A DNA stretch of 64,000 nucleotides from NCBI RefSeq assembly GCF_001584185.1, contig NZ_CP013234.1, forward strand, positions 4,526,001-4,590,000, given 5' to 3'. Positions within the stretch are counted from its first letter, which is position 1. Each line of letters starts with the position of its first letter. Source of the DNA: Collimonas pratensis (lineage in GTDB: Bacteria; Pseudomonadota; Gammaproteobacteria; Burkholderiales; Burkholderiaceae_D). Of the stretch, positions 25,441-34,600 are shown in pieces. Under the pieces are notes generated by a model. It worked only from the letters and a program-made list of their open reading frames with translations, had not been told where the DNA came from and searched no databases. Made by a program: the position numbers and the translations under genes.

Positions 25441-27321
25441 ATGAATGCACCGCTCTCCCCTATCCGCTCCATCCAGCAGTTGCCAGACAACCTGATTTCG
25501 CAAATTGCAGCCGGCGAAGTCGTCGAACGGCCGTCCGCCGTAGTCAAGGAATTGCTGGAAAACGCCCTCGACGCCGGCGCCAGCCAAATTACGGTGCGGC
25601 TGGAACAAGGCGGCGTCAAGCGCATCGCCATTACCGACAACGGCCGCGGCATCGCGCCGGAACAATTGCCGCTGGCGCTGGCGCGCCACGCCACCTCCAA
25701 GATCGCCTCGCTGCACGACCTGGAAAACGTTGCCACCCTGGGCTTCCGTGGTGAAGCGCTAGCGTCGATCGCATCAGTCTCGCAACTAACTTTAACCTCG
25801 CGCACGGCCGACGCCGCGCATGCCTCCGAAATCGACGGCAGCACCCAGGCGGTGACGCCCTCCTCCGGCGCACAAGGCACCACGGTCGACGTCCAGGACC
25901 TGTATTTCAATACGCCGGCGCGGCGCAAATTCCTGAAATCCGAACAAACCGAATTCGGCCATTGCGCAGAAGTGGTCAGGCGTATCGCGCTGGCGCGGCC
26001 GGACGTGGCGTTTTCCCTGACCCACAACGGCAAGACCATCGATCACTGGATGGTCACGGAAATCGGCAAACGCAGCGCCGGCATCCTCGGCAACGAATTC
26101 GCCGACGCCCGCCTGGCGCTGGACGAAGCCGCCGGGCCGCTGCGCCTGCATGGCTTCGTCGGCCTGCCGACCGCCTCCAAGGCGCGCGCCGATGCCCAGT
26201 ACTTCTATGTCAACGGCCGCTTCGTGCGCGACAAGCTGCTGGTGCACGCGGTGCGCGCCGCCTACCAGGACGTGCTGCACGGCGACCGCTATCCTTCGTA
26301 TGTGCTGGGACTGGACCTCGATCCGGCGCTGGTCGACGTCAATGTCCACCCATCGAAAATCGAAGTCCGCTTCCGCGACAGCCGCGCCGTGCACCAGTTC
26401 GTGTTCCATGCAGTAAGCCGAGCGCTGGCGCAGACGTCCGCCACGTCCTTCGGCGCGACGCCGGCGCCGCTGCCGTCGCCCAGCGGCGCCATGCCCTGGA
26501 TCCGCGGCTCGCAAGAACATCTGCAGGCGATCCTGCAACCGGGCGATGCCTCGCTGGTGCCGCAACAGCAAACCTCGTTCGGCCCGCAGTTCGCCCATGG
26601 CGCCACGGGCGTCGCCCAAAGCACCGCCAACTATGGCGCTTTGTTCGCGGACAGCGCCCGCCCTACTTCGGCCAACGGCGGCAATCCGGGATTTCCAGCG
26701 CTGCCGCAAGCGGCCAGCCAGGCCTTGCCCAGCGACGATTTCCCGCTCGGCTTCGCCCTGGCCCAGCTGCACGGCATCTACATCCTGGCGCAGAACACCA
26801 AAGGCCTGGTGCTGGTCGACATGCACGCCGCCCACGAGCGCATCCTTTATGAACAGCTCAAGGGCGCCCTCGATGAAGACGCCATGCAGGTGCAGCCGCT
26901 GCTGATCCCGGTGACCTTCTTCGCTGATGCAGTCGAAGTCGGCACCGCCGAAGAAAACCAGGAAACCCTGCACGCGCTCGGCTTCGACATCGCAGCGATC
27001 TCGCCCACCACCCTGGCGGTGCGCTCGGTGCCGGCCTTGCTGAAGAACGCCGATGCGCAGACGCTGGCGCGCGACGTCTTGCGCGATGTGCGTGAATTCG
27101 GTGGCTCGCGGGTCCTGGTGGAACGCCGCAACGAGCTGCTTGGCACACTGGCCTGCCACACCGCGGTGCGCGCCAACCGCAGCCTGACAGCGCCGGAAAT
27201 GAACGCCCTGCTGCGCCAGATGGAAGCCACCGAACGCGCCGACCAGTGCAACCACGGCCGCCCGACCTGGAGCCAGCTGGCGCTGTCCGACCTCGACAAA
27301 CTTTTCCTGCGCGGCCAGTGA
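25441..27321 (+). CDS. mutL: DNA mismatch repair protein MutL
   Basis: A 626-residue MutL. The N-terminal GHKL ATPase is clear: [41 protein letters not shown] and [19 protein letters not shown] long Gly/Pro/Gln linker (about 340-430) precedes the C-terminal dimerisation domain. This holds [13 protein letters not shown], which fits the endonuclease motif DxHA(x)2E(x)4E, and CNHGRPTW, the matching C-terminal zinc-site motif. This suggests a nicking MutL rather than the MutH-dependent E. coli type. The ATG at 25441 starts [17 protein letters not shown]. Earlier in-frame codons are not conserved. It overlaps miaA. Confidence 0.95.
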   Translation: MNAPLSPIRSIQQLPDNLISQIAAGEVVERPSAVVKELLENALDAGASQITVRLEQGGVKRIAITDNGRGIAPEQLPLALARHATSKIASLHDLENVATLGFRGEALASIASVSQLTLTSRTADAAHASEIDGSTQAVTPSSGAQGTTVDVQDLYFNTPARRKFLKSEQTEFGHCAEVVRRIALARPDVAFSLTHNGKTIDHWMVTEIGKRSAGILGNEFADARLALDEAAGPLRLHGFVGLPTASKARADAQYFYVNGRFVRDKLLVHAVRAAYQDVLHGDRYPSYVLGLDLDPALVDVNVHPSKIEVRFRDSRAVHQFVFHAVSRALAQTSATSFGATPAPLPSPSGAMPWIRGSQEHLQAILQPGDASLVPQQQTSFGPQFAHGATGVAQSTANYGALFADSARPTSANGGNPGFPALPQAASQALPSDDFPLGFALAQLHGIYILAQNTKGLVLVDMHAAHERILYEQLKGALDEDAMQVQPLLIPVTFFADAVEVGTAEENQETLHALGFDIAAISPTTLAVRSVPALLKNADAQTLARDVLRDVREFGGSRVLVERRNELLGTLACHTAVRANRSLTAPEMNALLRQMEATERADQCNHGRPTWSQLALSDLDKLFLRGQ

Positions 27322-28295
27322 TGGCAGAGCACAGCAGCACACCCGCAGCAGCCCGCAAGCCGCTGGTAGTGGCCATCATGGGCCCGACCGCCTCCGGCAA
27401 GACCGCCTCGGCGCTGGTAATCGCCCGCCATATCCCGTCAGAAATCATCTCGGTCGATTCGGCCCTGGTCTACCGCGGCATGGACATCGGCACCGCCAAG
27501 CCCAGCCGTGCCGAACTGGACGCCGTGCCGCACCACCTGATCGACATCATGGAGCCGACGCAATCCTACTCGGCCATGCAGTTCCGCGACGATGCCCTGC
27601 GCCTGTTCGCCGAGATCCACGCGCGCGGCAAGCAAGTGCTGATGGTCGGCGGCACCATGCTGTACTTCAAAGCCCTGCGCGACGGCCTCGACACCCTGCC
27701 GCAAGCCGACCCGGCGCTGCGCGCCCGCCTGGACGCCGAAGCCGCCATCATCGGCGTGCCCGGCATGCATGCAAAACTGGCGCTGCTCGACCCGCCCACC
27801 GCCGAACGCCTCAAACCCAACGACAGCCAGCGCATCCAGCGCGCCCTGGAAATCATCGAACTGAGCGGCCAGACCATGTCCTCTCTGCTGACCAACCAGC
27901 CGGCGCCGGAACTGCCGTTCGACATTCTGCCGATCGCCCTCGAACCGTCCGACCGCAGCGTCCTGCACGGCCGCATCGCCCAGCGCTTCGACCTCATGCT
28001 GGATCCGCACAGCGGCGGCCTGATCCACGAAGTAGAAACCCTGCGCGCCCGTGGCGACCTGCACCTGGGCCTGCCCTCGATGCGCTGCGTCGGCTACCGC
28101 CAGACCTGGGAATACCTGGATGGCCAGTACGGCTATCAGGAAATGCGAGAAAAAGGCATCGCCGCTACCCGCCAGCTGGCCAAGCGCCAGCTCACCTGGC
28201 TGCGCGCCATGCCGGAGCGGATCGTGATCGACTGCATCGGCGACCAGGTCGCGGAGACGGTGCTTGCGACTGTGACAAGCGCGCTAAGCCGCTGA
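27321..28295 (+). CDS. miaA: tRNA dimethylallyltransferase MiaA
   Basis: A 324-residue enzyme that adds a dimethylallyl group to A37 of tRNAs reading UNN codons, the substrate step for MiaB (encoded at 39.5 kb). P-loop [51 protein letters not shown] and [11 protein letters not shown] are the family blocks. The start ATG overlaps the mutL stop (TGATG) and upstream in-frame codons lie in mutL. The mutL-miaA order is widely conserved in proteobacteria. Confidence 0.96.
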   Translation: MAEHSSTPAAARKPLVVAIMGPTASGKTASALVIARHIPSEIISVDSALVYRGMDIGTAKPSRAELDAVPHHLIDIMEPTQSYSAMQFRDDALRLFAEIHARGKQVLMVGGTMLYFKALRDGLDTLPQADPALRARLDAEAAIIGVPGMHAKLALLDPPTAERLKPNDSQRIQRALEIIELSGQTMSSLLTNQPAPELPFDILPIALEPSDRSVLHGRIAQRFDLMLDPHSGGLIHEVETLRARGDLHLGLPSMRCVGYRQTWEYLDGQYGYQEMREKGIAATRQLAKRQLTWLRAMPERIVIDCIGDQVAETVLATVTSALSR

Positions 28296-28383
28296 GAATG
28301 CGTCCCGGTTGCCAATTTGCAGCATCAGAAGCTGTTTTTCTTGACAGCATTTGGAGAATTGCGTCATAATTTAGGGCTTCATT

Positions 28384-28460
28384 GGTGATATAGCTCAGTT
28401 GGTTAGAGCACAGCACTCATAATGCTGGGGTCGGTGGTTCAAGTCCACCTATCACCACCA
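28384..28460 (+). tRNA. tRNA-Met (CAT anticodon), elongator type
   Basis: A 77-nt cloverleaf with encoded CCA. Acceptor stem GGTGATA/TATCACC, D arm GCTC..GAGC, anticodon stem CAGCA/TGCTG around CTCATAA, and T arm GGTGG/CCACC with TTCAAGT. The anticodon arm strongly resembles E. coli elongator tRNA-Met, though a lysidine-modified tRNA-Ile2 (also CAT) cannot be fully excluded by eye. Its 3-prime part is duplicated at about 30690, marking an integration site. Confidence 0.93.
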
Positions 28461-28553
28461 AGAACACGTTTCAAGAAGTCCAGCAACGTACAGAAACCCG
28501 CTTCTAGCCTTGTGCTGATGCGGGTTTTTTGTTTCTGGAGCGTTTTTAGCGTC
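28438..28553 (+). repeat. Direct repeat, left copy (attL-like), tRNA-Met 3-prime end plus terminator
   Basis: It runs from the T-loop of tRNA-Met through the terminator. The right copy at 30690-30791 repeats it with a few substitutions and a deletion of about 10 nt at the CCA end. The shared block includes ACGTTTCAAGAAGTCCAGCA and more, over roughly 100 bp. Confidence 0.85.
28494..28530 (+). terminator. Intrinsic terminator of tRNA-Met
   Basis: AAACCCGC / GCGGGTTT stem with an 18-nt loop and a T run at 28525-28530. A slightly weaker copy lies in the right direct repeat (about 30735-30772). Confidence 0.75.
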
Positions 28554-28626
28554 CATTGCAATCCAAAGTTTATGTTGGTACCCTTGTTGATACGAGGACG
28601 TTCAACAAAATCACATACCAACAAAA

Positions 28627-28869
28627 ATGCCTAAATTAGCCACGCCGCTGACTGAAACGCAGATTGCCGAGCTAAAACCGCGCCCCAAAAGATACAAAAT
28701 TGGCGACGGGCACGGCTTATATATATTGGTTGAACCCACTGGTATAAAGCGCTGGCAGATGGTTTACAAGCGTCAGGGCATGGAAACCTCCCTGCGGCTA
28801 CCACACCATAATCCAAGATCAAGACGGGGCGATTTATGTTCATTAATTCAAACGCAATTTGGAAGGTAA
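28627..28869 (+). pseudogene. Remnant of P4-type phage/island integrase (N-terminal domain only)
   Basis: The first about 55 codons match the DUF4102 arm-binding domain of P4-like integrases: LTETQIAELKPRPKRYKIGD followed by GHGLYILVEPTGIKRWQMVY. After MVYKRQGMETSLRLP the frame loses similarity and stops at 80 codons. The catalytic domain (R-HxxR-Y) is absent in all frames downstream. Orientation and distance from the tRNA are as expected for an island integrase next to attL. It cannot be an active recombinase. Confidence 0.85.
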
Positions 28870-28900
28870 CTCCAAATTTCTTGTGAGTCATAAATCGCCC
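28827..28900. repeat. Compound inverted repeat (nested hairpins)
   Basis: The outer arms GGGCGATTTATG (28827-28838) and CATAAATCGCCC (28889-28900) are a perfect 12-bp inverted repeat. Nested inside, AATTTGGA (28856-28863) pairs with TCCAAATT (28871-28878). The 74-bp unit lies at the break point of the integrase remnant and may be a small inserted element. Confidence 0.6.
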
Positions 28901-29008
28901 GAAAACGGTCTACTTTATTTTCACAGAACAGGACTTCATAAAAAACATCTTTTGCATCTAAGGATTAAATGCACACGGGAAAACAAGATTAACCCAGTCA
29001 CGGACCGG

Positions 29009-30340
29009 TTACTTTGCGTCCTCGGCCCGCTTCTTAAGCATTGCCGCAAGTTCAGAGTTGCCTTTTCGCTGCGCGAAAGCTACTGCATCCCAGCCCCCTT
29101 TTTTGGCCCGAATATCGGCTCCCTTTGCAAGTAACATACTGACAATTTCAGCATTACCTTCGTCGGCCGCACTGAGCAGTGGTGTCCAACCGTTCCTATC
29201 AGGCAGGTTTGGATTGGCATTTAAGTCGAGCAAGGCTTGAACCAATTTAACTCGGTTCAGATTCGTCGCTAAGAGAAGAGCAGTCGATCCGTCTTCAGCA
29301 CGCGAATCTATGGATACGCCCTTCTTAGTGCTAAGCGCTTTTGCCAAGTTCGCGCCTGCCGGCTCAGAGCCGCCATAAGCCATGACCTGATCGAGTTTCG
29401 GGTCAATTGTCAAAGCCGCCCGAAAATATTCCTCCGCACCAGCCTCTTTTCCTTGCGTCACCATGCCAGCCCATTTCCGATACAACGCCCATGCGAGAGC
29501 TTTCTGAGCAAACCTGTAGTTCATGATCTTCAGTGCCGCGGTAGCCTGCTCGATTGCCTCGTCATTGCGGTCGAGTGTGGAAGTTAAATATTCCGCCAGA
29601 TTGCCTCGCGGCCAGGCATTATTTGGATACCGCTTGATCTGATCTTTGTAAAGAGCGATAACCTTTTCCTGATCTTCCAACCGCGTGTAGCATCTGACCA
29701 GAAGGCTATACGTTGCACCCAAGGCCTTTGGGTTGGTGGCACCGCTTTTCAGCACGCGTTGCCACCGATCAATAGCCGTTAAATATTCGCCCCGGGCATC
29801 ATTCAACGAACCCCAGTTGATTTCCAGCCATGGGTCATTGGTTCCAAGCTTCTCTGCTTGACGCAAGGACTGTTCAGCTTCGACCAGTTTAGTCTGCTGT
29901 GTCTGAATATGGCCGAGTAACACATAGCCTTCAGCGAAGTCAGGCTTTATCTGGATAGCCTCCCGGACTGTCGCTTCTGCCTGCTCCAGCGTGCCTGGGA
30001 CATAATTTCCGACCTGGTAGTAATGTGCTCCGTACTGCACTCGACGTGAGTTCAAAAGGCCAGCCATTATTTCATAGCGAGCCATTTCCTTAAGCGCCAA
30101 GTAATTTTGAGGATCGGCCCCCAGCACCCCATCGAGTTTCTGTTTCGCCTGGTTCAAAAGCGGGCCATATCCTGTCCAAGAATCAAGCATGGCCCGGGCC
30201 GCATCGACATCGTGGCTGCTTTGGCTCACCTGCGCTTCGATTGCCGCGCTTGAAATACCTGTAATGAAAATTCCCGAACATCCTATAACCAATGCCGTCG
30301 CCTTGAGAATCTTTGCCATAGGCGCGCTGTTTTTTTTCAT
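29009..30340 (-). CDS. Exported TPR-repeat protein with C-terminal ankyrin repeats
   Basis: A 443-residue protein. An N-terminal signal or anchor segment (ATALVIGCSGIFITGISSAA, about residues 14-33) suggests export. Residues about 55-330 are tetratricopeptide-like repeats (for example AIQIKPDFAEGYVLLGHIQ, LAWALYRKWAGMVTQGKEAG). Residues about 350-435 hold three ankyrin repeats (DGSTALLLATNLNRVKLVQ, NGWTPLLSAADEGNAEIVS, WDAVAFAQRKGNSELAAML). Both are protein-binding folds. No enzyme domain is seen, so a scaffold, immunity or effector-partner role is possible but unproven. A GAGGA Shine-Dalgarno lies 9 nt before the ATG. It is the only intact gene of the tRNA-Met islet and is AT-richer than core genes. 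Confidence 0.75.
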   Translation of the reverse strand: MKKNSAPMAKILKATALVIGCSGIFITGISSAAIEAQVSQSSHDVDAARAMLDSWTGYGPLLNQAKQKLDGVLGADPQNYLALKEMARYEIMAGLLNSRRVQYGAHYYQVGNYVPGTLEQAEATVREAIQIKPDFAEGYVLLGHIQTQQTKLVEAEQSLRQAEKLGTNDPWLEINWGSLNDARGEYLTAIDRWQRVLKSGATNPKALGATYSLLVRCYTRLEDQEKVIALYKDQIKRYPNNAWPRGNLAEYLTSTLDRNDEAIEQATAALKIMNYRFAQKALAWALYRKWAGMVTQGKEAGAEEYFRAALTIDPKLDQVMAYGGSEPAGANLAKALSTKKGVSIDSRAEDGSTALLLATNLNRVKLVQALLDLNANPNLPDRNGWTPLLSAADEGNAEIVSMLLAKGADIRAKKGGWDAVAFAQRKGNSELAAMLKKRAEDAK

Positions 30341-30494
30341 AACGATAATTCCTCGCCAATAATTAATTTATTTTCGGCAATGTTATCAGTAAGAGCATTA
30401 ATAATGAGTATTTAATTCCAATCCGGGCTCATTTATCTTCTGAAAATGGCAGCCACTCGGCTACCAGCATTCATTGACTCAGAAGCCGCAATCT

Positions 30495-30650
30495 ATGATT
30501 ACTCAATCGGGATATGTGCGCACAAAAGCAAAAGCGGCAGTGAAGAGCTGCCTTATTCAAGACTTGAAGGAGAAACCGGTCATAGAAGTTGATAGGATAG
30601 ATAAGGAAAAAATTTTGCGGGTATCAGTGCGGGTACATTTCAATAAATAG
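30495..30650 (+). CDS. Small ORF in the islet, unknown
   Basis: A 51-codon frame from ATG 30495 (MITQSGYVRTKAKAAVKSCL...) ending NK. It is lysine- and valine-rich with alternating VRVSVRV-like beta pattern near the end. There is no clear Shine-Dalgarno. It may be a remnant of a longer island gene. Coding status is uncertain. Confidence 0.25.
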   Translation: MITQSGYVRTKAKAAVKSCLIQDLKEKPVIEVDRIDKEKILRVSVRVHFNK

Positions 30651-30689
30651 GAAAATAAACCATTTCAATAATTGGGTTTGCAAGCATTA

Positions 30690-30791
30690 TTCAACTCCAC
30701 CTATCACACGTTTCAAGAAGTCCAGCAACGTACAGAAACCCGCCTCTAGCCTAGTGCTGATGCGGTTTTTTTGTTTCAGGATGTTCAGCGT
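30690..30791 (+). repeat. Direct repeat, right copy (attR-like)
   Basis: It contains a partial tRNA-Met 3-prime end (TTCAACTCCACCTATCAC, one substitution) followed by the same downstream sequence as at 28460-28553, including the terminator stem. It marks the distal end of the islet. The CCA end is lost. Confidence 0.85.
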
Positions 30792-30957
30792 CGTCGATTA
30801 ATATCTGGTTCGCCTCGAGAAGGTCGCTTTCCCATTGCTATCCGTTTGAGCCCACTTCATTAATCAGAACCGATACTGACAGCAGTGCCGATATATTTGA
30901 TTTCCTATAAAACCAACTTTTTAATGAGTGGGATTTGTGAGGGTTATTACAGCCCAC

Positions 30958-31563
30958 CTATTGTGGTGCGCTGATTTTGTTCAATTCTGGACCTATATTA
31001 AATTCCAGGTCCTGGTACGAGTTGACATCAACCCCGCCTAGTCTTGCGGGCATAAATGTTGTTCCGCGCAACATTTTATCAATCCTGTTAACTGCCTCCT
31101 GATCATCCGGCAAGGCCTGCAGCTGCTCAACTCCTGTAACCAAACCACTAGCGTCAATATATAGCCTCAAACGGATCGGCACTCCCGATACCACTAGTCC
31201 AGTCAGCAATTCGGGATCTGGGGCGCTGTATGGCAATGCGCCTTTATCAACCTCTTGAGGGCTATAAAATATTAGCGTCGTCGGCGTCGTTGTAAAGTTA
31301 TCCACAACATGGGAATGCAAATTGGCAACCGACGCCTCTTCACGTTGCCGCACTTGCCCGATTGGCGCTTCGCCGTTTGCTGGTGCTATTGCCTGGGGCA
31401 ATTCCCGAATCAAGCGCACATCCAGGTACCCAGCTCGATCTGGATATCTGAATGTAGAAGATAAGCCGATGGCACTATTCTGATGCCACCAAAATGAAAT
31501 GATGATCAAATGGGCAGAAAGGGATACCACGACGCCCAGCCACCGACATACATGGCATTTCAT
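30958..31563 (-). CDS. TonB C-terminal-domain-like membrane protein downstream of pilY1
   Basis: A 201-residue protein with an N-terminal membrane anchor (about residues 8-28, VVVSLSAHLIIISFWWHQ) and a periplasmic C-terminal domain. That domain resembles the TonB family energy-transducer fold (VPIRLRLYIDASGLVTGVEQ, then MLRGTTFMPARLGGVDV). The proline-rich spacer of true TonB is short or missing and no ExbB/ExbD genes are nearby, so it is probably not an energy transducer. It is the last gene of the pilE-to-pilY1 unit, 55 bp after pilY1. The start ATG 31563 has an AAGGG Shine-Dalgarno. An ATG at 31599 is possible. Confidence 0.7.
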   Translation of the reverse strand: MKCHVCRWLGVVVSLSAHLIIISFWWHQNSAIGLSSTFRYPDRAGYLDVRLIRELPQAIAPANGEAPIGQVRQREEASVANLHSHVVDNFTTTPTTLIFYSPQEVDKGALPYSAPDPELLTGLVVSGVPIRLRLYIDASGLVTGVEQLQALPDDQEAVNRIDKMLRGTTFMPARLGGVDVNSYQDLEFNIGPELNKISAPQ

Positions 31564-31618
31564 ACCGCCCTTTTCTGCCGCAACACCTTCCGCCGCCATA
31601 ACACATCATCCAAGCCGC

Positions 31619-34600
31619 TCAATTCATAATAGGAATCTGACGCCAGTTCAAGCGATTGAACGGGTTATTAACGCTATATTGGCCATCCTGGATGTTACTA
31701 GTACCTGCGGTGGTGGTAGTCACCAGCTTCACCTTGCCATCAATATTGGCAAAGTAAATACCGTTGTTCAATCCAGATGTAGTTACAAAAGCGAGGTTGT
31801 TCAGTTGCGAGGTGCCAGTGCTGTAACTCACTGCATAAACATCATTGCTCCCTGATGGAGTACAGGCATCTCCATCGGGCAAATTCGCCGCAAACGAGAC
31901 TACGCCGCCATTTGCCGCGGCTTGCGAACTAACTCGTCGAGCAATATTGTTGGCACTCACTGCCAAATCAATATACCAACCAGATGGCTTGGATGGAGTT
32001 GCGCCGATCCCCGTTGTCACGTCGCTATTATTATTCAAGTTTGCCCGGGTGATCGGATAGCTGCCGACAGACGCCGGTAGCGTGGCGGAAGTATCAAATG
32101 CAGTTCCGGTGCCATCGTTAATGGCATAAAAGGTTTGCACCTGACTACTCTTGATATCTGTATCCGCGAGTAGTTGACCCGTGCCGATCAGCACATAACG
32201 TTTCAATGAATTTTTGTCAACCTCGATCAACGGTCGCGTTGTTACCGGTTGTACGGCTGCAGCAGCAGATGGGTCCGTTAACGACGCTATCTTTGTGGGA
32301 GCATCGTAGCTGGTACCGGTGGTTTTGGTTAAATCCAGACGCCACACATTACCTAGCAAGTCACCAGCATACACCGCATCAGCAGTGTAGTCAGTATAGT
32401 CACCGACATAGGCTGCAGCCTGAGCCAAGCCGCTTGGTGCACTAGTGCTGCCGGCACCAGTAGAAATTGGAGGCTCTAGCAACTTCCCGTTCGTAGGATT
32501 AACGATGTAAAAATAACCTTTGCCGTCGGCATTGTTATAACCAGACGTTAATATGACAACCCAGCCGTATTTAGCGGTTTTTACAACAACTGCCGGACCA
32601 TAGCTATATCCCATGGTGGAATCCGTGAACTCCCAAAGCACTGCTTTGGCAAGATTGGTCTCATTACTCAAGTTGCCAGGATTGCTTACATCAAGAGCAT
32701 AGTAGCCCTTACCGCCTTTACCTAAACCACCAACCAACAGGGATCGCCAATCAGCCCCCGTGTTAGCACTACCGGCTTTACCGAAATTGACGTCGGTCAC
32801 CACCGGTGTCGCATCAACAAAGAAGTGATGAATGTAATTGGTGCTAGTCAGCGAAGCTAGACCATTTACAGCAGGAGTAGCAGTCGGTCCGTTGAACAGG
32901 AAACTAGGGACGTATGCAAATAATTCGCTGCCGCCGGTTCCTGTTAAAGCTCCATCGAATGCATGCAGCATGCCATCGTTGGCACCCACGTAGACTACCG
33001 TTTTGCGCGATTTTTGGGCGGTGACAAAAGCACTGTAGCCCGGGTTGCTGGTATCTGCATAAGTCGCCGATGGTACTCCTACCGGATAAGCCCTGGACGA
33101 AACAATGTCGCCCAGTAAATAAGCTCGCTGACGGAAAGAAGCTCCCTCTTTGCTACGGTCGCCACGCAAGAAATTGACGACGTCGGTGCTGGTTACTCCG
33201 CTCACCGTCAATGCGGCAGAATTAGTGGCATTGGCGATATTGGCAGCACGGAAGGCCACGCCTTTGCCACTATCACTCGTCGCAATGAATCGCTTTGTGT
33301 CCCAGCCATTGACCGCCGTACTGCCTGTCCCGGTAGACGCCGCCTGCGTCTCAAGCAACAAACGAGCATTCCAATTGGTCGCAGCCGTCGCCTGTCCCGT
33401 TGTTGCGTCAAATGTCAGCGTGCTACCAATCACGTCTCCTGACCAATTGGATGCAAAATACTGGGTGCTATAGCTAGCGTTGCCGCTGGTGACGCTTATC
33501 GGCGAGGCAATTGTTAGCGCCGAAGAATATTGCGATGCCGAATTAATATTCTTGAAAGCATCGGTTAAAGAAGACACCATTAACGCTGCTTTACCAGCGT
33601 CATAGTAATTGTCAGGTCTTAAATCACCATTTCTATCCGTATCGCCAGCCTTGTTCCACGTAGCTTGTGCAAGGGCCGTTGTATTGCTATAGGTGCTATA
33701 GCCGGCAGGAACGGCAAATCCACCGTATTTGGCTGCCAGCCAATATTGATTTTTTTTCCGTTCAATATTACCTTCCATTACGTCCAACCAGTAGGTAGCC
33801 GCAGTGGTGGTGAACTTTGCCTTTTGAGTAAGAAAATCGTTGGGGCGCAAATCACTGGTGTGCGCGGCATAAGCAAGACCGGCAATAAAATAACTATTCT
33901 GGTTGCAACACCATGTTGGATGAGTTGTTCCAAGGTTGCTTATGCCTTCTAGTATGCCTACCTGATTGGTCGCATCTTGAACGCTAAATGGCCACTTATC
34001 TTGCTTCGATGCAGGCACGTCGTTGGCGACGCTGCTTGGCATGGTAGGCTCTATGCCAGCACCGGCAATCGTGCTTCCAGGAAGATTGGAATCAGCATGG
34101 GTATTTTCGTCGCCGATGCCAATAATGAAATTCTTTTGGCATGCATATTGAACTGGATCGTCCCACGTCGTGATCACAGGAAAACCATCTGCCATGGAAG
34201 CAGTCAAACCGCTGGTGTATTCAGGGACATTTCCTACATGCCTGAGGTAGCGAAGCGCCGCATAATACATTTCGCTGACCGGATCATAAGTCTTATACCC
34301 CAGGCTGGTAAGGCCAAATTTATTTAGATAGTTGATAACGCCGCTATTAGTAATAGTGCTGGCAGTAGCGCTACCGGTTGCCGTAGCATCAGCACTATCG
34401 GGATTTGTGACAAAAATACCGGTAGCAGGGTCCCATTCTTTTTGAAGGTTATTGAGACTAGTCGATCCCGGCACAGGTGTAGTAGGACCAACTGATTTCA
34501 TTCTGGCACGTAACACACCACCATCGCGCTGAAGATTCGAATCATATAAATAGGAAAATGCTGCAAACCGTAACTTATCAGCATTGTTCTGAATCAGACC

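Larger units (their letters stand above)
28438..30791. mobile_element. Decayed genomic islet integrated at tRNA-Met
   Basis: About 2.3 kb bounded by imperfect direct repeats that contain the tRNA 3-prime end. It begins on the tRNA side with the first domain of a P4-type integrase and is AT-richer than the flanks. Its contents are an integrase remnant (28627-28869), a compound inverted repeat (28827-28900), a TPR-ankyrin protein gene (29009-30340, minus) and a 51-codon ORF (30495-30650). This is the classic structure of an integrative element anchored at a tRNA gene, here reduced and probably immobile. Confidence 0.75.

Noticed and set aside
25792..27342. A 516-codon minus-strand frame opposite mutL
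   Set aside because: A shadow frame with biased Gly/Arg/Gln composition; mutL on the other strand has all family motifs.
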